Source: Gemmatimonadota bacterium
GTDB lineage: Bacteria; Gemmatimonadota; Gemmatimonadetes; Gemmatimonadales; Gemmatimonadaceae
Length of the DNA: 64,000 bases
Direction: 5' to 3'
NCBI GenBank assembly: GCA_040388625.1
Contig: JAZKBK010000005.1
Location: 1-64,000 of the forward strand
Part shown: piece by piece, positions 1 through 9,795 of the stretch
Layout of the letters: each line of letters begins with the position of its first letter
How positions within the stretch are numbered: position 1 is the first letter of the stretch
Program-made: the position numbers and the translations under genes
Notes under the pieces: generated by a model
Seen by the model: the letters and a program-made list of their open reading frames with translations, nothing else
What the model was told of the DNA's origin: nothing
Databases searched by the model: none

Positions 1-2
1 CC

Positions 3-3000
3 TCCTGCCTGAATATCAGGCTTATTGAGGCGTCCATCAAATCGGGGCAAGTTCACTCTGCCAACTATGTCGACGGCTCCGTTACGGTGACGCTGCCGAG
101 TGCGCAGCCATCGGTCACCACAACCCAGCCGACCGAGTGGACGCAGCAGAACGTGAGCACGGGCTTCCCATACTTCACGATCAAGAACACTGGCAATACC
201 GCGGCCACATACAATCTCACCGCAATCTGTAGCAACGTCGTCGCGGATACGTGCTCCGTGGCCTCTCCCACAGGATCGGTGGCACCCAACGGAACTATCA
301 CGGCTGAGGTCCGTTTCACGACAAACCCCGCGAGCAGCGGAAATGCAACGGCGACGCTGACTGCCACGTCCCCGTACACGGAGACGAGCAGCGCAAGTGG
401 TACGATCGTGCCGATGTCGGAAGACGTTGGCGTAGCAGGACAGGGAGCGCCAACACCGCCAGAACCAGGTGGAAGTGCTACGTATGGCTTCAACATCACT
501 GCCAATGGAAACAATACGAGCACCGTTACCTACGGGCTCACTGCGACATGTACTGGCGACTTGAGCTGTAGCACGACGCCGAGCCCGGGCTCGGTTGGTA
601 TCTCGCCCGGGAATCCAGCGACTGCGAGCGTGGTGGCAACTGCCAGCAGTGGCACAGCGGGTGGTGCGGGGACGGTCAAGCTCACGGCGCTCTACACCGA
701 TGACTGGAATAATCCGTACACCGGTCAGTATACCTTCTCGGTAACGGTGCCTCCCGCTCCTGATTACACGCCCGGGGTGGTGCCGTTGAGCGCATCTGGA
801 CCGCTCGTAATCGGACAGTTGGTAGTCGACACGTTTACCGTCAGAAACCAAGGTAACACTGAAGCAAATTATACAGTCACGCCGTACTGCAGTCCGAGTA
901 TACCGACCTGCGCCCTGGCTAATTCCATGCAGAGTCACGTGGATCTTCTGCCTCAGGAAGAAGCGTTGGTTCCAGTTCGATGGGAGGCTTCAACGTCTGC
1001 TCCGACTGATACGGTCTCCCTTACCGCATCCTACAGTACCTGGACTAACACCGGCATCAAGACGCTCACATACTATCCCTGGGTCGCACCGTCGGTCACG
1101 GCTCAAGGCATACCGCCGGGAGGATTCAATGAGGGCGGCGTTGGCCTGATTCAGTCGTTCACGGTGACGAACAACGGAAGCTCCCGCGCCACTTACAGCT
1201 ACACTGTCTCGTGCGTGGATGATGTTGGCGAGGCTGCGATTCCGGCAAGCTGTGCGGTCGTCACGCCGGCCCCCGACACGGTTGCAGCTGGAGCGAGTGT
1301 CACGGTCCAGGTGCGTTTCAACGCCGGCGACGCCGGGACATCGTCCACGATGACTCTAGTCGCTACCGAAGGCACTGATAGTACCTCCGGTCCGGCGACG
1401 ATTGCGATAACCCAGCTTCCAGCGTCGATCACCACGACGACACCGTCTGTCGTGGAATTCAACGGTGCGTCCGAGACGCACTCGTTCATGATTCACAATC
1501 CGAACGCCGTGGCTGAGAACTACTCGTGGAACATTGCTTGCTACAACGCGGCGTCGTGCACGCCGAGCTCCGGATCAATTGGTGTCGGCGCCAAGGGAGA
1601 TACGAGCCTTTCAGCTTCATATACGACCTCAGGCGCTCCCAATGCCACAGGCTCGGTCGTGGCAACAGTCAGCAACCTTGCTGGCACCGCTACGGATTCC
1701 ATACTGGTCCGGATCAAGAGCTACATGGTGCAGATCGCCACTGTTGGCTCCGCCGATACAGTTGCCTCAGGCGTCCTCGATACAGCGACGTTCACGGTCA
1801 AGAACATCGGGCTGGATTCGATGTCATATTCCGTATCCGCCTCGTGCGATGGCACTGCGGCTACAGCTTGCCAGCAGCCATCGACGCCGATATCGCTCCT
1901 GCCGTCACAGCAGAAAACTGTGACAGTACGGTTTACCGGCGGCGGCACGGACTATTCCTCTGGCGCCGTCACGCTTCACGTAGTGGCAAATGACGGCGGA
2001 ACATATGCCGACTCCGCAGCCGTTGCCGTGAGCGTTCATTCGCCGAACGCCGTTCACGTGTCGACGGCATTCATGAACAACGACGATCAGGACATGAGCC
2101 TGTGTGCGGCGTCGTGCTTCGCAATGACTGCGAGCCGGAGTACGGTTCCGTACTACACGCTGAACACTCCGCGGAGCGTGACGCTTGCCTATAACGGAGA
2201 CCGCGCCTTCCCGAGGCCATTCATCTACGCCGACGTTTCCGTACCTTCGGCTCCAGCCAACATCCAGAACTACACGCTGGAGGTGAAGCGGCTCGGTGCC
2301 CACCTCCTCTTCACCAACGGAGATTCGGTACTTACATTCGCCGGCACGAGCAGTCCTGCCACGACCTATCGACTGGCTGGCCAGCTCGACATGTCCAGCT
2401 ATGGGACGGGAATCGACTCCGTGACACTGGTTGTGACGGCTCATTACGCCAACGGCATGAGCGATGTCACACCAGTGAAGACGCAGCTCATGATTGTCAA
2501 CTCGACACTCAACACGCAATCTTCACCGATTGCCAAGGGTTGGACCATTGCCGGTCTGCAGCACTTCTGGCCGACTCCGGAAGGCTCAGGCTCACCCAGC
2601 GGTGGCTACATGATAGAAAACGGGGACGGGTCGGCAACATACTTCGCTAGTAATGGCGCTATGGCGGCAGACTTCAGCACCCTCCACTTCGACAGCGTCG
2701 CAACCTGGATCAGGACGTACCAGGATAGCAGCAAGGTGCTGTTTGACGGCGGTGGTCGCATGCTGGCTGCGATCGATAGGCTGGGAAGAAAGACGACGTT
2801 CAACTATGGTGGTCTGGACAGTTTGCAGGTCACGAGCATCATCGAGCCAATGCGATCGAGTGGCAGCTCGGCATCGGCACCGTATCTCGTGTTGTCATAC
2901 GATGCCAATCACCACCTTCAGTCAATCACAGAGACAGGCGGTACTGGCGGGCGCACAACCAGCGTGACGGTCGATCCGACCACTGGACATCTGACGCGCG

Positions 3001-6000
3001 TTACCGACCCGGATGGCGGATACGATAGTTACGGCTATGACGGATCGGGTCGGCTCAGTACGATCACCGACCGGCGCGGCAACACGACGACGTACGACTA
3101 TGACCTGACGTGGAAGCTGTCACGGATCGTAAGTCCCCTGGTACCAATCGACGCCGGAGGCGGGTCAACTACGACGGGTACGCCGACCACCAATATCGCA
3201 GCTTGGCAGGCTGTGGGTGTACCGACCGTTGCTACGGCAAGTAACCCTGCTCCGTTACTTGATGCTGATACAATCGCCGCTCGCGTTACAGATCCAAAGG
3301 GCTACGTATCAACGATATATCCCGATCGATGGGGCGAGCCGCTCAAGACCGTCGACGCGCTCGGCAACGTTACGACGATCACGCGACAGGGCTTTCTGCC
3401 AACCGTAGTCACGTACCCCGACGGAAGCGCAGACTCGGCGACATATAACCTGAGCAACGGATTGTTACTCACCCAGCGCGCAGCTGGCCAGCAAATGGCG
3501 TCGTATATTTATGGTGCGAGAAGCCAGTTGCAGGGCGTTTCCGGTAGCGGAGTCGTAAGCGTTAGCAACACTCTCGACAGTTTGGGCCGTGTACTCAGGA
3601 CACATTACGGTACGGTAGCTGGAGACACGACCGAGTTCACGTACGATCCGGTGACAAAGAACGTGGCGACCATGTTTCGTGCTGACACAGGACTAGTGAC
3701 CTATCAATACGATTCAAACTTCGGAAATCTCTCGACCGAGACAGATCCGGGTAACCGGATGACACAGTCGTATTTCGACTCCTATGGTCGCGACACTTCG
3801 ACCAAGGCGCCGCAATTTCCCAGGACGCGCGTGGTGTACGACTCTCTCAACCGCGTGACGGCCTCGTACGACAGCGTCGGCGCGAACCCGGTCATGATCA
3901 AGTACGACGCGATACTCCCCGTTTCAGTACGGGATCAGTTGAGCCATATCGATTCCACGGAATACGATGCTTTGGGAAGAATTACACGGCACTTCGGTTA
4001 TGCTTCATCGACCCTTGCAACCACGGCCAGGTACGACTTGGACAGCCGACCCACAAGCACTACCAACAGGCGTGGGCAACGGATAGACCTGAAATACGAT
4101 CCGCTGGGCCGAGTGCTGAGCAAGACCGGTGGCAATAATGAGACAAGCACAGATAACTCGACTTATTCAGCCAACGGATTGGTTCAAACAGCCGCCAATG
4201 CCACAGATTCGGTGCGCACGGTGTCGGTGCCATTGGCGCTTCTCGATACCGTGCAGACGACAATATGGGCACCGGGCGTGACGCGTCACACGTATACGGT
4301 CGTGCATTATCACAGCGCTGATGCGGGAGGCACCGACTCGACCACGATTTCGAGCGATGGAGCGCCAGCGCAGTTCGTCACCCGCCGATACGTGCGCGAT
4401 TCCACGAGCGGCACGCTCAAGTCGATCGATCTGGGACTCAATATCGGGCATGGCAACTTCATCTATGATGCTCCGGGCAGACGCGTCTCAACCGCATGGC
4501 CCACTGGCGGCAGTGGAAGCGGGCTGTACCTCAGCACCGGTTCGCATGTGACACAGAACTACAACCCGGGCATCTCGGGGTACCTGTCTGCCGCATACCG
4601 CGTAGATTCGGCCGGAAGAATACGGGCAGACAGCCGAACGCAAACTGGTACCGATACTGTCGTAACCAATCGCATCTTTGCCTACGATGCGCTGGGCCGT
4701 TACGCGGGTGCGACCGATGCGAGCGCTTACTCTTGGGCCTGCAGCCAGAATCGTGACAGATACGATGTCAACTATGGCATGGTGAACTGCCCGATCGATA
4801 GCGTGGCCGCTCCCCAGCTGTACAGCTACGACGCTGCTGGGAACAGGGCCGATCCGGGAGATACGCTGGGCGTTGGCGATCAGATGAGAGCGGTCACCTT
4901 TTCAGGGATGCATCAGGACTACACGTACGATGCCGATGGCAACGTCATAACGCGGGCCCTGCCGGTAGACAACGCGACTTGGGTCTATACCTGGAGCTCT
5001 GACAACAGGCTCCTCTCGGGCTCCAACTGGATAGGGATGGAGAACCTGGCTTACGACGCTCTGGGCCAGCCGGTGGTGATTCGGAAGGGGAGCGATAACC
5101 ACATCGCACGAGTGACGCTGTACGATGGAGGCAACGTGCTGGCGGACCTCGACTCGCTGGGCAATAGAGAGGGTGAGTACGTCTACGACGCGGGCACCGA
5201 TCATCCCTATGCACTCCTGACCGGAGCTACAGCGGTGACCGGAGTTCAGTACTTCGTGCTGGACGACTTCGGGAACGTCACGGGCACGGTGTACGACTCG
5301 ACGCACGTGGCACAGACGATCTCCTACGACGACTGGGGCGATGCAACTGTGACGGGCGACCAGACCAACCGTCTCGCGTGGAAGGGACTGCCGATCGATT
5401 CGCATCTCTGGCTCTCAGAGGTGAGAGCGCGCTGGTACGATCCTGTGCAAGGCCGGTTCATCAGCGAAGATCCGTTGGGGCTCTCGGCAGGGATCAACCC
5501 CTATGTCTTTGCCAATAACGATCCGATCAATGGGCACGATCCGAGTGGTGCCTTGGCTACGGATCAGGATGGATCCGTGTGCAGCATCAATGCTGAGAGC
5601 TGTGGTAACGCGTTGGAATTTCCAGGTTCCTTATCGGGCGGCGCTGCGACGCAGGGGTTTGGAAACCTGAGCGCAAATGGCGGCGGTGGTGTGAGCTACG
5701 CGGGCGGTGTAAGCTTCAGTGCGGGAGACTGGACCACGTTGGGAAACTGGGCCTCACAGCCATCGGCAGTGGATGAGGTCGCCGCCGTCACGTCCGACGC
5801 GAACTATTATGGCAAGCCGAATTGGGTTGCTCCAGGAATAGTCGAGCGATCTAGCTTCAGGTTGAACTACACAGATCAAGACGGCAAGCTACACTTCTTC
5901 AATCTGGAGGACGCCGTGTTACAACGCGATGGCGGCGGTAAGAAGACATCAAGCGGCATAAAGGCAACCTACGATGTCTTAACTTGGGCTTATGACGGAT

Positions 6001-6152
6001 CCACAGATCCAAATGATCATTTAATATGGGCGCGACGCATCCCGGTGCTTAGCTCATTGATTCGTGTAGGAACTGGCCGAAAGGGTTTTGCTGGTGGTTT
6101 TGTTCAAATAGGTACCGCTTGGGGGAGCTTCTGGTCATCCATCCAACCATAA
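3..6152 (+). CDS. RHS/YD-repeat surface protein with Ig-like N-terminal repeats (5' partial)
   Basis: The frame is open to the left edge of the window, so the true start and any signal peptide lie outside it; the GTG at 87 is only the first start-like codon in view. Counting from 87, about six ~100-residue beta-sandwich repeats of CARDB type fill residues 20-640 (recurring cores such as FTIKNTGNT, FTVRNQGNT, FTVTNNGSS), each with paired Cys, which suggests an extracellular site. A segment with SSPIAKGWTIAGLQ near residue 815 begins the RHS part; YD repeats (GRLSTITDRRGNTTTYDYD and others) run to the core-closing motifs RARWYDPVQGRF and DPLGLSAGINPY near 1780-1810. About 200 residues follow, a polymorphic-toxin-like C-terminal tip ending in a Gly/hydrophobic stretch. 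No known toxin catalytic motif is recognised. Known of the family: the RHS shell encloses a C-terminal effector used in contact-dependent competition. That this one is a toxin is inference. Confidence 0.9.
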   Translation, partial: SCLNIRLIEASIKSGQVHSANYVDGSVTVTLPSAQPSVTTTQPTEWTQQNVSTGFPYFTIKNTGNTAATYNLTAICSNVVADTCSVASPTGSVAPNGTITAEVRFTTNPASSGNATATLTATSPYTETSSASGTIVPMSEDVGVAGQGAPTPPEPGGSATYGFNITANGNNTSTVTYGLTATCTGDLSCSTTPSPGSVGISPGNPATASVVATASSGTAGGAGTVKLTALYTDDWNNPYTGQYTFSVTVPPAPDYTPGVVPLSASGPLVIGQLVVDTFTVRNQGNTEANYTVTPYCSPSIPTCALANSMQSHVDLLPQEEALVPVRWEASTSAPTDTVSLTASYSTWTNTGIKTLTYYPWVAPSVTAQGIPPGGFNEGGVGLIQSFTVTNNGSSRATYSYTVSCVDDVGEAAIPASCAVVTPAPDTVAAGASVTVQVRFNAGDAGTSSTMTLVATEGTDSTSGPATIAITQLPASITTTTPSVVEFNGASETHSFMIHNPNAVAENYSWNIACYNAASCTPSSGSIGVGAKGDTSLSASYTTSGAPNATGSVVATVSNLAGTATDSILVRIKSYMVQIATVGSADTVASGVLDTATFTVKNIGLDSMSYSVSASCDGTAATACQQPSTPISLLPSQQKTVTVRFTGGGTDYSSGAVTLHVVANDGGTYADSAAVAVSVHSPNAVHVSTAFMNNDDQDMSLCAASCFAMTASRSTVPYYTLNTPRSVTLAYNGDRAFPRPFIYADVSVPSAPANIQNYTLEVKRLGAHLLFTNGDSVLTFAGTSSPATTYRLAGQLDMSSYGTGIDSVTLVVTAHYANGMSDVTPVKTQLMIVNSTLNTQSSPIAKGWTIAGLQHFWPTPEGSGSPSGGYMIENGDGSATYFASNGAMAADFSTLHFDSVATWIRTYQDSSKVLFDGGGRMLAAIDRLGRKTTFNYGGLDSLQVTSIIEPMRSSGSSASAPYLVLSYDANHHLQSITETGGTGGRTTSVTVDPTTGHLTRVTDPDGGYDSYGYDGSGRLSTITDRRGNTTTYDYDLTWKLSRIVSPLVPIDAGGGSTTTGTPTTNIAAWQAVGVPTVATASNPAPLLDADTIAARVTDPKGYVSTIYPDRWGEPLKTVDALGNVTTITRQGFLPTVVTYPDGSADSATYNLSNGLLLTQRAAGQQMASYIYGARSQLQGVSGSGVVSVSNTLDSLGRVLRTHYGTVAGDTTEFTYDPVTKNVATMFRADTGLVTYQYDSNFGNLSTETDPGNRMTQSYFDSYGRDTSTKAPQFPRTRVVYDSLNRVTASYDSVGANPVMIKYDAILPVSVRDQLSHIDSTEYDALGRITRHFGYASSTLATTARYDLDSRPTSTTNRRGQRIDLKYDPLGRVLSKTGGNNETSTDNSTYSANGLVQTAANATDSVRTVSVPLALLDTVQTTIWAPGVTRHTYTVVHYHSADAGGTDSTTISSDGAPAQFVTRRYVRDSTSGTLKSIDLGLNIGHGNFIYDAPGRRVSTAWPTGGSGSGLYLSTGSHVTQNYNPGISGYLSAAYRVDSAGRIRADSRTQTGTDTVVTNRIFAYDALGRYAGATDASAYSWACSQNRDRYDVNYGMVNCPIDSVAAPQLYSYDAAGNRADPGDTLGVGDQMRAVTFSGMHQDYTYDADGNVITRALPVDNATWVYTWSSDNRLLSGSNWIGMENLAYDALGQPVVIRKGSDNHIARVTLYDGGNVLADLDSLGNREGEYVYDAGTDHPYALLTGATAVTGVQYFVLDDFGNVTGTVYDSTHVAQTISYDDWGDATVTGDQTNRLAWKGLPIDSHLWLSEVRARWYDPVQGRFISEDPLGLSAGINPYVFANNDPINGHDPSGALATDQDGSVCSINAESCGNALEFPGSLSGGAATQGFGNLSANGGGGVSYAGGVSFSAGDWTTLGNWASQPSAVDEVAAVTSDANYYGKPNWVAPGIVERSSFRLNYTDQDGKLHFFNLEDAVLQRDGGGKKTSSGIKATYDVLTWAYDGSTDPNDHLIWARRIPVLSSLIRVGTGRKGFAGGFVQIGTAWGSFWSSIQP

Positions 6153-6158
6153 CCATAC

Positions 6159-6599
6159 ATGTCACTACGGCCGCTGTTTACTGAGTCCGAGCTCGCAACT
6201 GCGTTCACTCTCCTTCTTCCGCGAGACGCGGCTGCGCGGACTGCAGAGCGTTGGTTTGCGATGATGTCAGACGATATCGACGAGGACGGGAATTATGTGG
6301 CGGAACAAGACGACTGGCGCCCACCTCCCGCTTCGCAGGTGAATGTCATGGTGACAAGTGGTGCGACCAAAAGTGCTCAGACTACCGGGGGCTATGAACG
6401 ACTACACAATCAGTCTGTTGCTGAAAGAGCAAATTTCTTGGTGCATTTATCCCATTTTCACCTCCATCTGGTAATGCTCGTGTCGAAGAACGCATGTGAC
6501 CGCATCGCCGCATTCTTGGAGTACGATGTTGCCAAGATGGAGGGCGTAACAGATCAGATGAAGCTAATTGTGAACGTGATGGGAGTCCCCAGTGACTGA
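6159..6599 (+). CDS. Small hypothetical protein, candidate immunity partner of the RHS tip
   Basis: A 146-residue, soluble, rather acidic protein without signal peptide or membrane segment. It begins 6 bp after the stop codon of the RHS gene on the same strand, so the two are almost certainly co-transcribed. Composition and GC are lower than in the RHS core, as is usual for swapped toxin/immunity cassettes. I recognise no family. Immunity function is inferred only from position directly behind an RHS C-terminal extension; it could instead be an unrelated accessory gene. Confidence 0.6.
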   Translation: MSLRPLFTESELATAFTLLLPRDAAARTAERWFAMMSDDIDEDGNYVAEQDDWRPPPASQVNVMVTSGATKSAQTTGGYERLHNQSVAERANFLVHLSHFHLHLVMLVSKNACDRIAAFLEYDVAKMEGVTDQMKLIVNVMGVPSD

Positions 6600-6731
6600 C
6601 GAATTGCATTAAAAAACGATGCGAAGTGAATCGCCCCAGGTTTATCGGAGGCTCGGTTATCTGAGTGCTCCAGCAGAGATCGTCCCTGCTTGGAGTTCCT
6701 GAAGCTGTCTCACGAAATGGGGAACAGAGCA

Positions 6732-7334
6732 CTACCCCTCCGTCAATCGTCGCACAATCCGCCTCGCCACTTCCTCAACCCCCGTCGGCTCCGCCCGTAA
6801 CCCACTACACGTAACACCAACCATTAGCACGAACTGCGCATCCATCGTCCGCACCGTACAACCGAGCATGCGCGCGATCCTCTCGAGCGGCACCGTCGAC
6901 CTCGTAATCGCTCTATAGCCAGCCACGATCCGCACTGCGTCCAGCAGTCGCGTCCCCGACACGAAGCCCGCATCGGCGAGATTCCTCTCGAGGCTGCGGC
7001 GTGTGTGCGCCGTCATCGCGGTCAGTGCGTCGAGTGAATGAGCGCCATCCCCCGTCAGTAATACATCCCTGAGCCTGTCCCGGATGACCGACGGAAGCCG
7101 GGCCATCTGTGCATCGATCCCTGATAGCACCGCCGCACTCAGCTTCACGGCCGGTGCCAGCAACAACGCCCGCTCCAGCAGCGAGTGCTCGGCTGGCACT
7201 CCGCGGAAGATGAATCGCGCCTGAATGCGCTCGGCCAGAATCACCGCGCTGTCCATCGCAACCGGGGTGATGGCGCACGAGACGACGACCGGGCGCGGGA
7301 ATTTGGACAGGGTGACGACGATCGTCTCGGCCAT
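6732..7334 (-). CDS. AraC-type helix-turn-helix regulator
   Basis: 200 residues. The C-terminal ~110 residues fit the double helix-turn-helix of AraC/XylS proteins: SLDALTAMTAHTRRSLERNL is the first HTH with the usual L.RxL pattern, followed by AGF, a linker helix with the RIVAGYRAI segment, then IARMLGCTV as the second HTH. The N-terminal ~80 residues are short for an effector domain and have no recognised fold. The ATG at 7334 has no clear Shine-Dalgarno; the frame is open upstream to the stop codon of the preceding gene 45 bp away, so translation may be coupled to it. The target is unknown; the adjacent secreted protein gene is a plausible one. Confidence 0.6.
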   Translation of the reverse strand: MAETIVVTLSKFPRPVVVSCAITPVAMDSAVILAERIQARFIFRGVPAEHSLLERALLLAPAVKLSAAVLSGIDAQMARLPSVIRDRLRDVLLTGDGAHSLDALTAMTAHTRRSLERNLADAGFVSGTRLLDAVRIVAGYRAITRSTVPLERIARMLGCTVRTMDAQFVLMVGVTCSGLRAEPTGVEEVARRIVRRLTEG

Positions 7335-7379
7335 CGCAGGCGTGATGAGAGACGGATCGATGACCAGGCAGCCACGCCG

Positions 7380-8339
7380 TCAATTCGCCGCGATCAATCT
7401 TCCGCATCCAATGCGCTTCGTGCTCACGACGATGTTGTCCATGTAGCGGCTCTGCTCGGCTGGCGATCCTGCGTTCCAGTAATTCTCGAAGAAGACTGCG
7501 TTGAATCCGTAGTCGGTGAAACTACCGAGCCAGTCGATGTTCCCCTCGCGTGCCTCGATAAAGTCGTCCACCCACAGCTCGAACACACCGTTGTTCTTCC
7601 CTGGATCGTTGAGCCGTGCGTGCGCCTCTATGCAATACCACTTGCCCACCCGCGACGGCGCGAAGATCGGCGTCGCACTGCGTATCGCGCCGAGCCAGCG
7701 GAGACGCGAGAAGTCGTTGTACGTTGTTGCGCGCACGACTCCGGAAGCATCGGTCCCCGAATACGGATCCATGACGAGATAATCGGATGTTGCACCACTG
7801 CCGGACCAAACCGGCGCGCCCGCGGCCTGCGCCCACGTTTGCGAGGTGAGAACCTGCGCGCGCGATAACTTGTCACCACCACCACCGGTCCACGTGGAAT
7901 CGTTGCGCAGATACACGCGCCAGTACAGCTCGCGATACACTGTCGCACCACTATCCACCGGATGCATGTACGGCACCGGAGTCTTGCCGAGTGCGAGCTT
8001 GAGCGATCCGGCATCGACCTGGCCCTTCCTGAAACGCACGCGCATCCCGAACGAACCCAGCACTCCCACACTGTCGGTGCGCTCGAAGCTGGAGTCCGGA
8101 TGGGTGTACTCGAAGTAGCGGCCGAGCCTGTCGGTCTCGAAGTCGTCGCAGAATATCCATTCCGGCCTGGCGGCATCACACTCGTGAAGCACGGGATGAT
8201 TCGGAGCAGTGTCGCGCGCGGGTATCGTATCCATGAAGACAGGCGCGACGGGAGTCTGCGCAGCTGCGATATCAATCGGTGGCGACAGCGCGATGACGCA
8301 GCCCAGGACTATCGATAGCTTCATGACGCGTATCGCCAT
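7380..8339 (-). CDS. Secreted jelly-roll (concanavalin A-like) protein, possible polysaccharide-binding or lyase-like
   Basis: 319 residues. An N-terminal signal peptide is visible (MKLSIVLGCVIALS, hydrophobic core, cleavage near AAAQ); the ATG at 8324 is an equally good start. The mature part begins with a Cys-rich element (CDAARPEWIFCDDFE) and is rich in beta strands: RELYWRVYLRND and KWYCIEAHARLND look like those of LamG or polysaccharide-lyase-type jelly rolls. I see no diagnostic catalytic motif, so an enzymatic role is not claimed. It follows the DUF4143 gene by 29 bp and precedes the AraC-type gene by 45 bp, suggesting a minus-strand run of three. Likely location: periplasm or outside the cell. 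Confidence 0.6.
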   Translation of the reverse strand: MAIRVMKLSIVLGCVIALSPPIDIAAAQTPVAPVFMDTIPARDTAPNHPVLHECDAARPEWIFCDDFETDRLGRYFEYTHPDSSFERTDSVGVLGSFGMRVRFRKGQVDAGSLKLALGKTPVPYMHPVDSGATVYRELYWRVYLRNDSTWTGGGGDKLSRAQVLTSQTWAQAAGAPVWSGSGATSDYLVMDPYSGTDASGVVRATTYNDFSRLRWLGAIRSATPIFAPSRVGKWYCIEAHARLNDPGKNNGVFELWVDDFIEAREGNIDWLGSFTDYGFNAVFFENYWNAGSPAEQSRYMDNIVVSTKRIGCGRLIAAN

Positions 8340-8368
8340 GCGTGAAGTTACTGCTTCTGCGACTGGTA

Positions 8369-9694
8369 TCAGTCAGCTCCGAGCAACCACTGCGACGCCG
8401 AGTACCACTCGAGTCGTGATGGCATAGGGCGGAGGGGCGGTGTAGAGTCCAGGGTGATGAGCAACGGACGCGCTCGGGGGAATTCAGCCGCCGCTGCCGC
8501 GAGAGCTCTTATCTCCCGCTCCCAGGTTGCATCGGCCGCAGTGTCGAGGCTCACCTGGATAAGCAAGGGTGCAGTGCCCCTTCGCGCAGCGTGGAAATCC
8601 ACCTCGTAATCGGGCCCGACACGGACCCAGCCCGTGTCATATCCGCGACGCTCGAGCTCCAGGAGAATCGTCGTCTCGAGACTCCTGCCCGCGTTTTCAC
8701 GACCCGTCTGCTGATACACTGGAATCAGCCCGGGATCGATTGGGTACACCTTCCGCGGATTGCGCATGCGCTGCCGTTCGGATGCACTGTGCATGTGAAC
8801 CAGACGAACGAGGAAGGCGTCCTCGACATGACTCAGAAGATTGTACAGCGTCTCCTCGCCCACATGTAATCCCTGGGATTTGAGATCGCGGTGAAATTTG
8901 GAGACACTGAATGCCGCGCCGGGATTCGTCAGGAGGTGGCGCTGGATTCGCCGAAGCGCTTCCGGTTGGGAAACGTGATACCTGTCGATCACGTCACGCA
9001 GGATCATGAGATCCACATATCCCTTTAGAAGACCCATTCTATCCCGGTATTCGGCCTGTTGGGCTTCCGGAAAGCCTCCGACCTCCAGGTAGCGCCGAAG
9101 CGCACTGTCAACGGTGGCGCGATCATTGGGATCGAGACGTGCCCATTCTACCGCTGGCTCCTCGCCGGCATGGCGTAGCGCCTCCCGGAACGAGAATGGA
9201 TGCACCAGCACTTCCATCGAGCGGCCACGCAATGAAGTATGAACTTCACTGCTGAGGAGCTTCGCAGAGGAGCCGGAGACAAAGACTTGCGTGTCGTGGG
9301 TATCGAGAAGGCGCCGAACGAGCATCTCCCAACCCGACACGACCTGTATCTCATCGAGATAAACCGTTCGTCTTCCCTGTCGTCCAACAGCTGGCACGAT
9401 ACGCCGGTGTTCGTCGAGCAGCCACCCCAGGTCGGCTGCAGTCATTCCCACGAGCCGCTCGTCTTCCAGCGACACGAGGAGATGCGTGCCAGGCTCATCA
9501 CCCGCGGCAAGACGCCCCGCCATGTAGTGGTACAGGAACGACGTCTTGCCGCCGCGCCGAACGCCGATGACCGCAAACGCCTTGTTGGGAACGTTCGGAA
9601 GTCGAATGTCACGGGCGGTGCGCACAGGAGTCGGCGCAGCGAGTGACTCCGCCAGTTTCAGCGAGAGCAGTTCGTTGGATATTGCCCTTCTCAT
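8369..9694 (-). CDS. AAA-family ATPase of the DUF4143 class
   Basis: 441 residues. The Walker A motif GVRRGGKT is at 44-51, a Walker B/DEIQ element (TVYLDEIQ) near residue 112, then the VFVSGSSAKLL sensor segment and the FSFREAL motif typical of the AAA_14-DUF4143 architecture. The C-terminal part contains the DUF4143 winged-helix and PD-(D/E)XK-like region (YEVDFHAARRG, the usual EVDFv element). Proteins of this class are common, mobile between genomes and of unknown function. The start ATG lies inside a 22-bp-arm perfect inverted repeat (next feature), with no recognisable Shine-Dalgarno upstream. Confidence 0.85.
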   Translation of the reverse strand: MRRAISNELLSLKLAESLAAPTPVRTARDIRLPNVPNKAFAVIGVRRGGKTSFLYHYMAGRLAAGDEPGTHLLVSLEDERLVGMTAADLGWLLDEHRRIVPAVGRQGRRTVYLDEIQVVSGWEMLVRRLLDTHDTQVFVSGSSAKLLSSEVHTSLRGRSMEVLVHPFSFREALRHAGEEPAVEWARLDPNDRATVDSALRRYLEVGGFPEAQQAEYRDRMGLLKGYVDLMILRDVIDRYHVSQPEALRRIQRHLLTNPGAAFSVSKFHRDLKSQGLHVGEETLYNLLSHVEDAFLVRLVHMHSASERQRMRNPRKVYPIDPGLIPVYQQTGRENAGRSLETTILLELERRGYDTGWVRVGPDYEVDFHAARRGTAPLLIQVSLDTAADATWEREIRALAAAAAEFPRARPLLITLDSTPPLRPMPSRLEWYSASQWLLGAD

Positions 9695-9735
9695 AAGTAC
9701 AAAATAAGGGATATTTGTACTTATGAGAAGGGCAA
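9682..9735. promoter_or_regulatory. Perfect inverted repeat (22-bp arms) over the DUF4143 start codon
   Basis: The arms at 9682-9703 and 9714-9735 are perfect reverse complements separated by 10 bp (ATAAGGGATA). The proximal arm contains the start codon and first codons (ATGAGAAGGGCA) of the minus-strand ATPase gene, so a transcript starting upstream would hide its own initiation codon in a hairpin. It could be an operator for a dimeric repressor, a translational switch, or the end of a mobile piece. A simple terminator is unlikely because no T-run follows. Confidence 0.8.
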
Positions 9736-9795
9736 ACTGGGAATTACCGCCCGATCAACCCCCTGCATCCGGTTCTACCGTCACCATTCGTGCGG

